Source of the DNA: Demequina rhizosphaerae
GTDB taxonomy: Bacteria; Actinomycetota; Actinomycetes; Actinomycetales; Demequinaceae
DNA: 64,000 nucleotides
Reading direction: 5' to 3'
NCBI RefSeq assembly: GCF_000971255.1
Contig: NZ_BBMC01000006.1
Location: 124,001-188,000, forward strand
Within the stretch, counting starts at the first letter, position 1. Each line of letters opens with the position of its first letter. Both the position numbers and the translations under genes were made by a program. Below are positions 56,035 through 63,890 of the stretch, one piece after another. Below the pieces are notes generated by a model, which saw only the letters and a program-made list of their open reading frames with translations, was not told the DNA's origin and searched no databases.

Positions 56035-57120
56035 GTGAACCGCACCGTCCACTTCGCCTCCGACAACTACGCCTCCGTCCACCCCGAGGTCATGGCCGCC
56101 ATGGCCGCGGCCAACGAGGGCCACGACGTCGCGTACGGCGCCGACGCCGCCACCGCGGCCTTCGACGCGGCCATCGCCTCCACCTTCGGCGACCACGCCC
56201 TCGGCTTCCCCGTCTTCAACGGCACCGGCGCGAACATCGTGTCGCTCATGGCCCTCAGCCCCCGCTGGGGCGGGATCGTCGCGTCCGAGCACGCGCACAT
56301 CAACGTCGACGAGAACGGCGCGCCCGAGCGCGTCGGCGGCCTCAAGATCCTGCCGCTGCCGTCGACCGACGGCCGCCTGCACCCCGATCAGCTCGCCCGC
56401 TACGCCGGCGACCTCGGCGACGAGCACCGCGCGCAGCCCGTCGTCCTGTCGGTCACCCAGTCGACCGAGCTGGGCACCGTCTACCCGCTCGACGCGATGG
56501 CGGACCTCACGTACGCGGCGCACGAGCTCGGCATGCGCGTCCACATGGACGGCGCCCGCATCGCCAACGCCGCCGCCGCGCTCGGCGTGAGCCTGCGCGA
56601 GGCGACCGCCGGCGCGGACGTGCTGTCCTTCGGCGGCACCAAGAACGGCGCGATGCTGGGCGAGGCCGTCGTCGTCCTGGCCGAGGACCTGCGCGCCAGC
56701 CTGGCCCACGACCTCCCGTACCTGCGCAAGTCGACCATGCAGCTCGGCTCGAAGATGCGGTACGTCTCCGCGCAGCTCACCGCGCTGCTCGCCTCCACGG
56801 ACGTCGCGGGCGAGCCGCTGTGGCTGCGCAACGCGCGCCACGCCAACGCCATGGCCGCGCGCCTGCGCGCCGCGCTCGCGCCGCTCGCGCAGGCGGGGGT
56901 GCTGCGCTTCACGCAGCCGACCGAGTCGAACGCCGTCTTCGTCGAGCTGCCCCGCACCGCCGCCGACGCGGTCCGCGCCGCCTTCCGCTTCTACGACTGG
57001 CAGGCGGGCGCGACGCCCGGCACGGTCGAGGCGCGCTGGATGTGCGCGTGGGACACCAGCGAGGAGGACGTCGACGGCTTCGCGCAGGCCATCACCGACG
57101 CGCTCGAGGCCGCCCGCTGA
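56035..57120 (+). CDS. low-specificity L-threonine aldolase family protein
   Basis: The protein has 361 aa with PLP fold type I. FASDNYASVHPEVMAAMAAANEGHDVAYGAD is the family N-terminus, VHMDGARIANAAAALG binds PLP, and FGGTKNGAML holds the PLP lysine, K203. It cleaves L-threonine or other beta-hydroxy amino acids to glycine and an aldehyde, which links to the glycine cleavage genes in this window. The start is GTG. The gene overlaps the next by 1 bp. Confidence 0.92.
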   Translation: MNRTVHFASDNYASVHPEVMAAMAAANEGHDVAYGADAATAAFDAAIASTFGDHALGFPVFNGTGANIVSLMALSPRWGGIVASEHAHINVDENGAPERVGGLKILPLPSTDGRLHPDQLARYAGDLGDEHRAQPVVLSVTQSTELGTVYPLDAMADLTYAAHELGMRVHMDGARIANAAAALGVSLREATAGADVLSFGGTKNGAMLGEAVVVLAEDLRASLAHDLPYLRKSTMQLGSKMRYVSAQLTALLASTDVAGEPLWLRNARHANAMAARLRAALAPLAQAGVLRFTQPTESNAVFVELPRTAADAVRAAFRFYDWQAGATPGTVEARWMCAWDTSEEDVDGFAQAITDALEAAR

Positions 57121-57506
57121 TGGCCGCCGCCTGCCCCTGCGGCTCCGGCGCATCGTTCGCCGACTGCTGCCGCCCGTATCTGCGGGGGCAGGCCGAGGCA
57201 CCCACCGCGGAGGCGCTCATGCGCTCGCGCTACACGGCCTTCGTGCGCCGCGACGCGGGCTACCTCGCCCGCACCTGGCACCCCTCGACGCGCCCGCTCG
57301 ACCTGGGGGCCGGTCTCGACGACGTCGAGTGGCGCGGGCTCGAGGTCCTCGCGACCGAGGGCGGCCGCGAGGGGGACGACGCGGGCACCGTCACCTTCGT
57401 CGCGCACCACGCGACCGGCGTGCTCGCGATGGACGCGCTGCGCGAGACCAGCCGGTTCGTGCGCGAGGACGGCCGCTGGCTCTACGTCGACGGCGACGTC
57501 GCGTAG
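57120..57506 (+). CDS. YchJ family protein (SEC-C zinc motif)
   Basis: The protein has 128 aa. The SEC-C motif CPCGSGASFADCC at residues 5-17 binds zinc. A second region, APTAEALMRSRYTAFVRRDAGYLARTWHP, defines the YchJ/UPF0225 NTF2-like domain. The function of YchJ is unknown. The ATG overlaps the last base of the aldolase stop, so it is coupled to that gene. Confidence 0.88.
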   Translation: MAAACPCGSGASFADCCRPYLRGQAEAPTAEALMRSRYTAFVRRDAGYLARTWHPSTRPLDLGAGLDDVEWRGLEVLATEGGREGDDAGTVTFVAHHATGVLAMDALRETSRFVREDGRWLYVDGDVA

Positions 57507-57568
57507 ATCACATCCGCAGCATCGTTCCTGGCAAAGTTGCCTCACGGGGGCAAAGGGGACGCTTCGGA

Positions 57569-57585
57569 GGTGCCCCCGGGGCACC
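57569..57585. promoter_or_regulatory. 17-bp inverted repeat before the phosphate transporter gene
   Basis: GGTGCCCC and GGGGCACC flank one base, about 50 bp before the PiT start; a related GTGCCC...GGAGCACC follows at about 57596. It could be an operator for the transporter or a hairpin after ychJ. Confidence 0.45.
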
Positions 57586-57637
57586 CTGTGACGATGTGCC
57601 CACGGAGCACCCCTGAACTTCCCTCACAATGGAGGCC

Positions 57638-58852
57638 GTGACCGAACCCCTGCTTCTCGCGGTCGTGGTGCTGACCGCGCTCGCCTTCGACTTCACCAAC
57701 GGGTTCCACGACACCGGCAACGCCATGGCGACCTCGATCGCCACCCGAGCGCTCAAGCCCAAGCAGGCCGTGCTCCTCTCCGCGTCGTTGAACCTCGTGG
57801 GCGCCTTCCTCTCGCTGACCGTTGCGGCGACGATCGCCAAGGGCATCGTCGACGCCGGCATCATCACCCTCGACGTGGTCCTCGCCGGACTCGTGGGCGG
57901 CATCGTCTGGAACCTCGTGACATGGCTGTTCGGGATACCGTCCAGCTCGTCCCATGCGCTCATCGGAGGTGTGGTCGGCGCGGCCCTCGCGGCCGCCGGC
58001 ACCTCGGGCGTGCTGTGGTCCGGCCTCGCCGCGAAGGTCCTCATCCCCGCGCTGGTCGCGCCGCTGGTCGCGATCCTCGTCGGCTCGATCGGCACGCGGC
58101 TCGTCATGCACTTCACGCGGGACGTGCCCGAGGACCAGAACGAGCGCATGTTCCGTTGGGGCCAGATCGGCTCGGCGTCGCTCGTCTCCCTCGCGCACGG
58201 CACGAACGACGCGCAGAAGTCGATGGGCATCATCCTGCTGGCGCTCATCGCCGCGGACGCGGTGCCCGAGGACTCGGGCGTCCCGTTCTGGGTGGTCCTG
58301 TCGTGCGCCCTCGCGATGGCGATCGGCACGTACCTGGGCGGCTGGCGCGTCATCCGCACGCTGGGCAAGGGCCTCGTCGAGCTCGAGTCCCGCCAGGGCA
58401 TGGCGGCGGAGACCTCGTCCGCCGCGGTCATCCTGCTGTCGAGCCACTTCGGCTACTCGCTGTCGACCACGCACGTCGCGACCGGCTCGATCCTGGGCTC
58501 GGGCGTCGGCAAGAAGGGCGCCGCGGTCCGCTGGTCGGTCGCCGGCCGCATGTTCATGGCGTGGCTCATCACCGTGCCCGCCGCCGGCCTCGTCGGCGCC
58601 GCCGCCTACGGCCTCGACGTGTTGGTGGGAGGCACCGCCGGCTCGTACGTCGTGTTCGCGGTGCTCGTGGCGGTGTCGTTCGGCATCTGGCTGTGGTCGC
58701 GCCGCGAGCCGGTGGGCCACCACAACGTCAACGACGAGTGGGAGCCCGAGGCCGACAACGAGTCGATCGTGGCCGAGTCCGTGGTCGACCACGACATGGA
58801 GCTGCTGACGGTCGCCGCCGACCACGAGCAGCCGCGGGAGGAGCAGCGATGA
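57638..58852 (+). CDS. PiT-family inorganic phosphate transporter
   Basis: The protein has 404 aa from GTG 57638, with about ten helices. The PiT signatures occur in both halves: FDFTNGFHDTGNAMATSIATR and SLAHGTNDAQKSMGIILL (GxNDxxN type). It imports phosphate as a metal-phosphate complex with protons. ATG 57629 is an alternative, but CACAAT (57625-57630) ends 7 nt before the GTG, suggesting a leaderless start. The acidic C-terminal tail (about 45 residues) is cytosolic. It overlaps the next gene by ATGA. Confidence 0.93.
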   Translation: MTEPLLLAVVVLTALAFDFTNGFHDTGNAMATSIATRALKPKQAVLLSASLNLVGAFLSLTVAATIAKGIVDAGIITLDVVLAGLVGGIVWNLVTWLFGIPSSSSHALIGGVVGAALAAAGTSGVLWSGLAAKVLIPALVAPLVAILVGSIGTRLVMHFTRDVPEDQNERMFRWGQIGSASLVSLAHGTNDAQKSMGIILLALIAADAVPEDSGVPFWVVLSCALAMAIGTYLGGWRVIRTLGKGLVELESRQGMAAETSSAAVILLSSHFGYSLSTTHVATGSILGSGVGKKGAAVRWSVAGRMFMAWLITVPAAGLVGAAAYGLDVLVGGTAGSYVVFAVLVAVSFGIWLWSRREPVGHHNVNDEWEPEADNESIVAESVVDHDMELLTVAADHEQPREEQR

Positions 58853-59085
58853 GCGAGTTCGTGGAGTGGGGCGCCCTGGGCCAGGTGGTCCTGTTCGGCC
58901 TCCTCGTGGGCGCCGGCCTGCCGGCCATGTTCGCGCTCGGCGTGCGGTCCCTCGCGGGCCCGGGCGCGCGCGGCGACGACGGGCAGGTGCCGCTCGTGCG
59001 CCGGGTCGTCGCCTACGCGTGCTTCAGCACCGTCGTGCTGGCCGTGCTCGGCGCGGTCGCGTACATCGCCGCCGGCGGTCACTGA
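58849..59085 (+). CDS. small two-helix membrane protein downstream of PiT
   Basis: The protein has 78 aa with two helices (ALGQVVLFGLLVGAGLPAMFALG and YACFSTVVLAVLGAVAYIAAG) joined by a polar loop. The ATG overlaps the PiT stop, so the two are translated together. Such small proteins follow PiT genes in other actinobacteria and may be an accessory subunit. That role is inferred from position. Confidence 0.78.
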   Translation: MSEFVEWGALGQVVLFGLLVGAGLPAMFALGVRSLAGPGARGDDGQVPLVRRVVAYACFSTVVLAVLGAVAYIAAGGH

Positions 59086-59152
59086 GCGCGGGCCGCACGG
59101 CCGGCCACCTCATCGTCCTGCCCCACGACCTCCCTCGTGATGGACTGGAGGG

Positions 59153-59782
59153 GTGGACGGTGAGAGCCCCGGCGGGGCGCCACCGGAGGACGCCCAGGCA
59201 CGCGCCCGGGTGGACTCCGCCTTCGCGGCCCAGCCCCGCACGCGCTTCCTTCCCGAGGGCGCCCGCTTCGCGGCGGACGTCGATGCGCCCCTGCAGATCG
59301 GCTACGGCCAGACCAACAGCCAGCCCCGCACGGTCCGGGACATGCTGCACCTGCTCGACGTCCGGCGCGGGATGCGCGTGCTCGATGTGGGCGCGGGCTC
59401 GGGCTGGACGACGGCGCTGCTGGGGGAGCTGACCGGCCCGGAGGGATCCGTGCTCGGCACCGAGATCGTCCCCGAGCTCGTCGACTTCGGGTCCGCCAAC
59501 GTGGCGGGCGCCGGCGTGCCGTGGGCGCGCCTCGTGCCGGCCCTGCCCGGCGTGCTCGGCGCGCCGGACGAGGCGCCGTTCGACAGGATCCTGGTGTCCG
59601 CGATGGCGCGCGGGCTGCCGGTCGAGCTGGTCGCGCAGCTGCGTCCCGGCGGCGTGATGGTCCTCCCGTCCGACGGGACGATGCTGCGGGTGGTGCGCGG
59701 CTTCCCGCCCCGGGAGGATGTGACCGATGCGGAGGTCACCGAGCACGGCTCCTACCGCTTCGTGCCGCTGCTGGGCGGCTGA
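59153..59782 (+). CDS. protein-L-isoaspartate O-methyltransferase-like protein
   Basis: The protein has 209 aa. The family motif GYGQTNSQPRTVRDMLHLLD corresponds to GQTISQPxxV, and motif I is VLDVGAGSGWTTALLGELTG. VMVLPSDGTMLRV follows. PCMT enzymes methylate isoaspartate in damaged proteins for repair. The GTG start has a weak -10-like box, TGGACT, 6 nt upstream. A palindromic element follows at 59825. Confidence 0.87.
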   Translation: MDGESPGGAPPEDAQARARVDSAFAAQPRTRFLPEGARFAADVDAPLQIGYGQTNSQPRTVRDMLHLLDVRRGMRVLDVGAGSGWTTALLGELTGPEGSVLGTEIVPELVDFGSANVAGAGVPWARLVPALPGVLGAPDEAPFDRILVSAMARGLPVELVAQLRPGGVMVLPSDGTMLRVVRGFPPREDVTDAEVTEHGSYRFVPLLGG

Positions 59783-59824
59783 CGGCGCTCGCGCCCCGAC
59801 CCGTAGGGCGGATCGATGGCGGAA

Positions 59825-59866
59825 CGGTCCGCCATCCGGGTCGGAACCGGCACGTCTGGCGGACCG
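59825..59866. repeat. degenerate copy of the 42-bp palindrome
   Basis: CGGTCCGCCATCCGGGTCGG is followed by AA and a right arm matching its complement at 16 of 20 positions. Left arm, centre and flanking GATCGATG are shared with the element at 52660-52701. It lies 43 bp after the PCMT gene. Confidence 0.8.
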
Positions 59867-59946
59867 ATCCCGATCCGATCCGACAGGCGGGATCGCCGAT
59901 CGGCTCAGAGCGACCCGGCACACCCACAGCGCGAGACAAAGAAGAA

Positions 59947-59971
59947 GGCCCCCGGGGATACCCCGGGGGCC
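59947..59971 (-). terminator. hairpin terminator, best read on the minus strand
   Basis: GGCCCCCGGGG and its complement flank ATA. On the minus strand the stem is followed by TTCTTCTTTG, so it fits a Rho-independent terminator for transcripts arriving from repeat X1. It also could end plus-strand read-through from the PCMT gene, less well. Confidence 0.75.
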
Positions 59972-59976
59972 ATTCT

Positions 59977-60366
59977 GTTGGTGGGTGGTTCGGAGAATCC
60001 TGGTACCTGGGGTGACACCCGGGGTCGGATGTCCGTTTCCCACGGCGACCCGTGCGATTTCCCACGGCACGGCCGCCGCAACGCGATCTGCCAGGCACGA
60101 GACGTCCGCTACACGGCCGGCGGCTTCAGCAACAGCATCCGCAGGGAGGATCGGTCGGATCCGTCAGCCATGCCGCCGGCTGGCCGTCAACCAGGTCAAG
60201 CTCGCCACCCCGGAGCAGGTCTGCCGGTGGAACAACAGCGCCCGCACCGCGGGATCGGGACGCGGACCGGCTCCAAGTCGAGGATGCTCACCGCGCTGAC
60301 CTCAGTCGTCCCAAGCCGGCAGCTGCCGTACAGGAAGGCTGAGCGGAACGAAACTCAGGCCGATTC
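59977..60366 (-). repeat. repeat X, copy 1 (390 bp)
   Basis: It aligns without gaps to 63501-63890. The first 68 bp are identical; the rest has many substitutions. Both copies end on the minus strand at a terminator hairpin 6-90 bp further on. In one minus frame, after a shared TGA, about 50 codons read AVAEAAGRVADV then GNGHPTPGVTPGTRILRTTH. Differences between copies there fall largely at third positions, a hint of former or present coding. Confidence 0.8.
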
Positions 60367-60657
60367 ATATACCGCTTCGCAGCCGCCACCTCACACCTCC
60401 ACAAGCACTCTCACCATTGGACAGGACTCACAGAAGAAACGGACCAAGGAACGGGGGGCAGGACAATCCCAATCATGGAAAGGGCCTGCCCTGGAATCGA
60501 TTGACTCTGACCGCCACGCCCGGGGGTCCTCCCGGTGTCCAGGAAACCCGGTCAGGCTCCACACGCCCTCTAGGAAACACTGGGCGCTTCAATCGACCAT
60601 CTTGAGCACTCGGAAGTCATCCGTGCGAGGGCTAAGCCGGCGTCGCAGGGCAAATCG
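60367..60657. other. unique spacer, no feature seen
   Basis: About 290 bp between repeat X1 and the next minus-strand gene. GC is lower than the chromosome average. I see no open reading frame with coding character, no promoter I trust and no match to the other repeats. Confidence 0.5.
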
Positions 60658-61299
60658 TCATTGGCTCGCCTCGTAGCGATCGCGGTGCTCCGCGAGCTTC
60701 GCCACTTCGTCGATGCCCGCAACGAACTCATGACCGCCAACGACGAGTTGCTGGAGGTCATCGTCGACGCGGCCGAACTCGACTTCTTGCCATTGATGGT
60801 TCGCCGGACTCCTCAACGGCCTGAAGCCGACGGCCCAATACCTGGCGACGAGAACGCCATCAGGGCCATACCCGAGTAGGTAGTGGCCGGAGCGCCTGAG
60901 GGCCCGCGGGCAGAGCAGCCATTGGGCGATCGAATATTGACGCGAGGCGATAACGAACCACGCTCGCGCGCGCGAAGTCGCCGCTCCACACGGACAGTGC
61001 GCCATCAAAGCGCCGCCGGTAACGGAGAGTAAGCATCCGTCGAGCGCCTTTCGCCGGGATCTCGGCCCTCTCCGCGTGCTTATCCACCAGATGAGTCCTC
61101 CAAGGTGATCCGACACCCAAGTCCAGTCAGGCCCGAAGTCCGAATACGAGGTTCGGTACTCCTCCGAGGGAATCAGCGATGTCTGCTGACCTGCCCCGAT
61201 GAATTGGTCCACTTCGGCTGCGAGTAGTTCGGGATCTCGGGGGCCTCGAGGGCGATCTGGACCGGTCCAGCCAGAGTATTGGTAGTCACTCTCATCCAC
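60658..61299 (-). CDS. hypothetical protein of the Y-repeat array
   Basis: The ORF has 213 codons from a GTG that overlaps the end of the preceding ORF. The first 38 codons lie in repeat Y (copy A); the same frame in copy B gives a similar peptide, but in copy C it is broken by a stop. The C-terminal half has coding-like composition (GHYLLGYGPDGVLVARYWAV, DEVAKLAEHRDRYEAS). An internal start with the SD-like GGAGGAG near 61157 is therefore possible. There are several Cys (HCPCG). I recognise no family; immunity-type proteins are one option, unproven. Confidence 0.45.
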   Translation of the reverse strand: MDESDYQYSGWTGPDRPRGPRDPELLAAEVDQFIGAGQQTSLIPSEEYRTSYSDFGPDWTWVSDHLGGLIWWISTRRGPRSRRKALDGCLLSVTGGALMAHCPCGAATSRARAWFVIASRQYSIAQWLLCPRALRRSGHYLLGYGPDGVLVARYWAVGFRPLRSPANHQWQEVEFGRVDDDLQQLVVGGHEFVAGIDEVAKLAEHRDRYEASQ

Positions 61300-61385
61300 C
61301 CCCTCTCACTTCAGACCGGCTGCCGTGACGGGGTGTCGTGGCTGCCTGCTCGGCACAGTAGCGCGCGAACGCCGCCGGGGTCTGC
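61188..61385 (-). repeat. repeat Y, copy A
   Basis: Imperfect direct repeat with copies B (61531-61704) and C (62461-62659). On the minus strand it carries the tail of one ORF (ARYCAEQAATTP), a Shine-Dalgarno GAGGGGG, and an ATG at 61295 that starts MRVTTNTLAGPVQIALEAPE (40 codons in this copy). So the repeat spans a gene-gene junction. Confidence 0.85.
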
Positions 61386-61530
61386 ATCAGCAGTCCCGTA
61401 ACTGCGAAGATCGCTCGAGACGACGGGTCACGAACAGCCCGCCTCCTCTCCTCGCCATGTGCCCACTCGCCGACAGCCAAGTTCCCTCGGCCCGTTCCAG
61501 AACTGCTCGCCGGCCTCTCACAGGGCACCT
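61386..61530. other. short unique cassette between Y copies A and B
   Basis: This 145-bp stretch is unique. On the minus strand two frames stay open through it from copy B: one of 83 codons (61387-61638) and one of 116 codons (61292-61642) that ends inside copy A with YCAEQAATTP. It looks like the shrunken remains of a gene cassette. Confidence 0.4.
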
Positions 61531-61704
61531 GACCTGCCCCGATGATTTGGTCCACGTCGACTGCGAGTGGGTCGTGATTCCGGGGCCCTCGAGGGCGATC
61601 TGGACTGGTCCAGCCAGCGTGTTGGTAGTCACCCTCATCCACCCCCTCTCACGTCAGACAGGCTGCCGTGGCACGGGTGTCGTAGCTGCCTGCTCGGCAC
61701 AGTA
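61531..61704 (-). repeat. repeat Y, copy B
   Basis: Same layout as copy A. The ATG-initiated frame MRVTTNTLAGPVQIALEGPG differs from copy A mainly by synonymous changes in its first half. At 61702 it runs directly into a partial copy of repeat X at the shared GTA, a recombination-type joint. Confidence 0.85.
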
Positions 61705-61850
61705 CGGCGGTGGAGCAACCAGCAACTGCGCGGCGAACTCGGGACGCGGACCCGCTCCAGGCCGTGGGTGGCTACCGCACCGACCTCGAACCATCCCGCC
61801 GGCACCAGCCGGACAGGAAGACTGAGCGGAACGAAAGTCAGGCCGATTCA
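61702..61850 (-). repeat. repeat X, partial copy 3 (149 bp)
   Basis: It aligns without gaps to 63742-63890; the last 77 bp (61774-61850) are identical. On the minus strand it begins ATGAATCGGCCTGACTTTCG and its frame runs into copy B, ending YCAEQAATTPVPRQPV. The other 241 bp of X are missing. Confidence 0.85.
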
Positions 61851-62447
61851 TCCGACCGCGAATGGCACCAGCAATAGTCCACATGCAAGCGTGGTGCCCC
61901 ACGTTGACGGCGCACGAAGGACGCCCATAGAACCGCTTAGGGTCAGCCTCAGAGAACGCCTGTTCGGAACCCCGCGGATGAACGACGCCCCGTCGCCGTA
62001 TGCAATTACTGGCACTCCGAGACTTTGCGCCAGATCGTGCGCTGCTTGAACCTTGTCTCCGACATGAGATGCCTTGCCACGGGATGCATCGGTAAACACG
62101 ACGGTCGTGTCGCCCAACTCGATGCCGATGCCGCTCGCCAAGGGAGGAAGGTGAAGCCGCGTGATCGCGCCAATTGGAACTCGCTCCGCAATCAATAGCG
62201 CGCGTATCTCAATGTCATCGCCTGAGAGTCGCACTCCGCGCCTTCGGATGGATCCGAAGAACACCCCGGCAAGTAGCGCGAGCACAAGAGCAGGCAACTT
62301 CCCGATCCCCGGCGGGAGCGTCGCAGCCATCCCTACGTACACCACGAGCAGCAGCACTGATCCAACGGCGGTGCTCACCCGCTCTTGGATCGTTGGGCGC
62401 ACCAGCCAGACGTGCGCCTCTTCCAAGACACCGACGCCGTCACTCAT
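61848..62447 (-). CDS. small membrane protein with PH-like domain
   Basis: The protein has 199 aa. Two helices at about 25-67 (VGSVLLLVVYVGMAATLP and LPALVLALLAGVFFGSI) precede a domain with VRLSGDDIEIRALLIAERVPIGAITRLHL and TTVVFTDASRGK, like bacterial PH domains. A last hydrophobic stretch is at the C-terminus. It would sit in the membrane with the PH-like part in the cytosol. Its ATG overlaps the stop of the 42-codon ORF begun in repeat Y copy C (ATGAGTGA), so it is translated with that peptide. It fills one cassette of the Y array. Confidence 0.65.
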   Translation of the reverse strand: MSDGVGVLEEAHVWLVRPTIQERVSTAVGSVLLLVVYVGMAATLPPGIGKLPALVLALLAGVFFGSIRRRGVRLSGDDIEIRALLIAERVPIGAITRLHLPPLASGIGIELGDTTVVFTDASRGKASHVGDKVQAAHDLAQSLGVPVIAYGDGASFIRGVPNRRSLRLTLSGSMGVLRAPSTWGTTLACGLLLVPFAVG

Positions 62448-62568
62448 CGAAAATTCCAGCGACCTGCCCCGATAACTTGGTCCACGTCGACTGCGAGTTG
62501 ATCGTGATCTCGGGGGCCTCCAGGACGATCTGGACTGGTTCAGTCAGAGTGGTGGTACTCACCCTCAT
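62440..62568 (-). CDS. short leader-type ORF in repeat Y copy C
   Basis: The ORF has 42 codons and reads MRVSTTTLTEPVQIVLEAPE then a polar end, IFDE. Its SD (GAGCGGG in this copy, GAGGGGG in the others) and start are conserved in all three Y copies, and substitutions keep the frame open. Its stop overlaps the start of the PH-like gene. It may be a leader peptide or the stub of a gene whose remainder was replaced. Confidence 0.35.
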   Translation of the reverse strand: MRVSTTTLTEPVQIVLEAPEITINSQSTWTKLSGQVAGIFDE

Positions 62569-62659
62569 CCACCCGCTCTCACGTCAGACCGGCTCCGGTG
62601 ACCCGGGTGTCGCAGTCGCATGCTCGGCACAGTAGCGCGCGGATGCCGCCGAGGTCCGC
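62461..62659 (-). repeat. repeat Y, copy C
   Basis: Third copy, about 80% like A and B by eye. The upstream ORF tail here reads ARYCAEHATATPGSPEPV. On its right side it joins the truncated transposase gene, with no target duplication or inverted ends visible. Confidence 0.85.
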
Positions 62660-63256
62660 GTCTTGCCGTTCAACGAGATCCCCATCGCCGAGGGCACGCT
62701 CCGCATCGCCTTCGCCGCCACGGACCCGCGTGGCGGAGTCTCATGCCCACTGCGCGAGCAGGTCGTCGCGCAGATCGAGGACGCCAAGCTTCGCAACAAG
62801 CTCACCGACCGCATGAACGACGGCAAGACCCGCCGCCGCATCACCAAGCCCCCCGTCATGCCCGGTCCGATCTGCACCAGTCCGCAACTGACGCACAAGG
62901 TCGGGCTCGACGACACGACCGGCAAGTACTACCAGGACTACGCCTACAAGTCGCCCAAGTGGTACAAGATGTACGGCCAGCGCAACCAGGTCGAGACGTT
63001 CAACAAGGACGTGAAGGCCAACGGCATGAGCGACACCAAGCGTCGCCGCGTCCGCGGCTTCGCCAAGCAGGGCATCCTCGCCGCCATGTTCTCCGCCGCC
63101 ACCAACGTCAAGCGCATCAACGCGTTCCTCGCCGTCCAGCGCGCCAACGCACAGACCAGCCCCAAGGACCCCGGACCGTCCGGCCATCCAGGCCGCGGCA
63201 ACGGCGCCTCGGTCCTCGGCGAGGACCTCTCGCCACCCGAACAGCTCGCCGCGTAG
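62645..63256 (+). pseudogene. 3' fragment of a DDE transposase
   Basis: About 200 C-terminal codons remain, open from an in-frame TAG at 62633 to 63256. YGQRNQVETFNKDVKANG holds the last acidic catalytic residue (Glu) and RRRVRGFAKQGILAAMFSAATNVKRINAFL matches the end of IS1182/ISNCY-like transposases. The part with the first two Asp residues is missing. No start codon with an SD is seen and no terminal inverted repeats were found. It is probably an inactive remnant left by an insertion next to repeat Y. Confidence 0.65.
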
Positions 63257-63380
63257 CCGGCGGCCACCGGAACAGAACAGCAGCGATCGCCTCCGGACCC
63301 GCAAGGGCCGGAGGCGCAAGCATGCCCGGAAACAGCCCAAACAGCCCCGACACACCTCTACATAGGCGCACAAAGCAGAA

Positions 63381-63410
63381 GGCCGCCCCCGACATCAGTC
63401 GGGGGCGGCC
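63381..63410. terminator. strong bidirectional hairpin terminator
   Basis: GGCCGCCCCCGAC and its exact complement flank ATCA. TTCTTGCGTT follows on the plus strand and TTCTGCTTTG on the minus strand, so it can end both the transposase fragment and transcripts from repeat X2. Confidence 0.85.
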
Positions 63411-63500
63411 TTCTTGCGTTGGATTCTCGCCAGAACCGCCCCTCCGGGCGATCCTGGCGGGCATTTACCCAACCGCGGGGGCTCGTTGAACGAACCACCC

Positions 63501-63890
63501 GTTGGTGGGTGGTTCGGAGAATCCTGGTACCTGGGGTGACACCCGGGGTCGGATGTCCGTTTCCCACGACGTGCGACGCGATTTCCCACGGTTCGACCGC
63601 CGCACTGCGATCTACCAGGAACGCGACGTCTTCGACGCGGCGGGCGACCTCGGCGACAGCAACCGCCGTGACCATCGGTCCGATCGGTCAGCGCAGCCGG
63701 TGGCGGAACCTCAGGCAGGTCGAGCCCGCCACCCCGAGTGCGTACGGCGGCCGGGTAGCCAGCGCCTGCCCGGCGGGCTCGGGATGCACACCCGCTGCAG
63801 ACCGAGGCTGCCGACCGCACCGACCTCGAACCATCCCGCCGGCACCAGCCGGACAGGAAGACTGAGCGGAACGAAAGTCAGGCCGATTCA
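63501..63890 (-). repeat. repeat X, copy 2 (390 bp)
   Basis: Full-length partner of 59977-60366. Its minus frame after the shared TGA reads AVAEVARRVEDVAFL and then the identical GNGHPTPGVTPGTRILRTTH block. CGTGGGAAA occurs twice within about 25 bp in both copies (once in the variable part, once in the identical block), possibly protein-binding sites. The remaining 110 bp to the window end show no clear gene. Confidence 0.8.

Noticed and set aside
59977-60044. The 68-bp identical core of repeat X as a tRNA or 5S rRNA piece
   Set aside because: GTTCGGAGAATCC resembles a T-arm at first sight, but no cloverleaf can be drawn and the 5S core sequences are absent.
60661-60879. Plus-strand 72-codon ORF opposite the array gene
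   Set aside because: No SD; its composition is that of the antisense of the minus-strand ORF, which has the better third-position GC.
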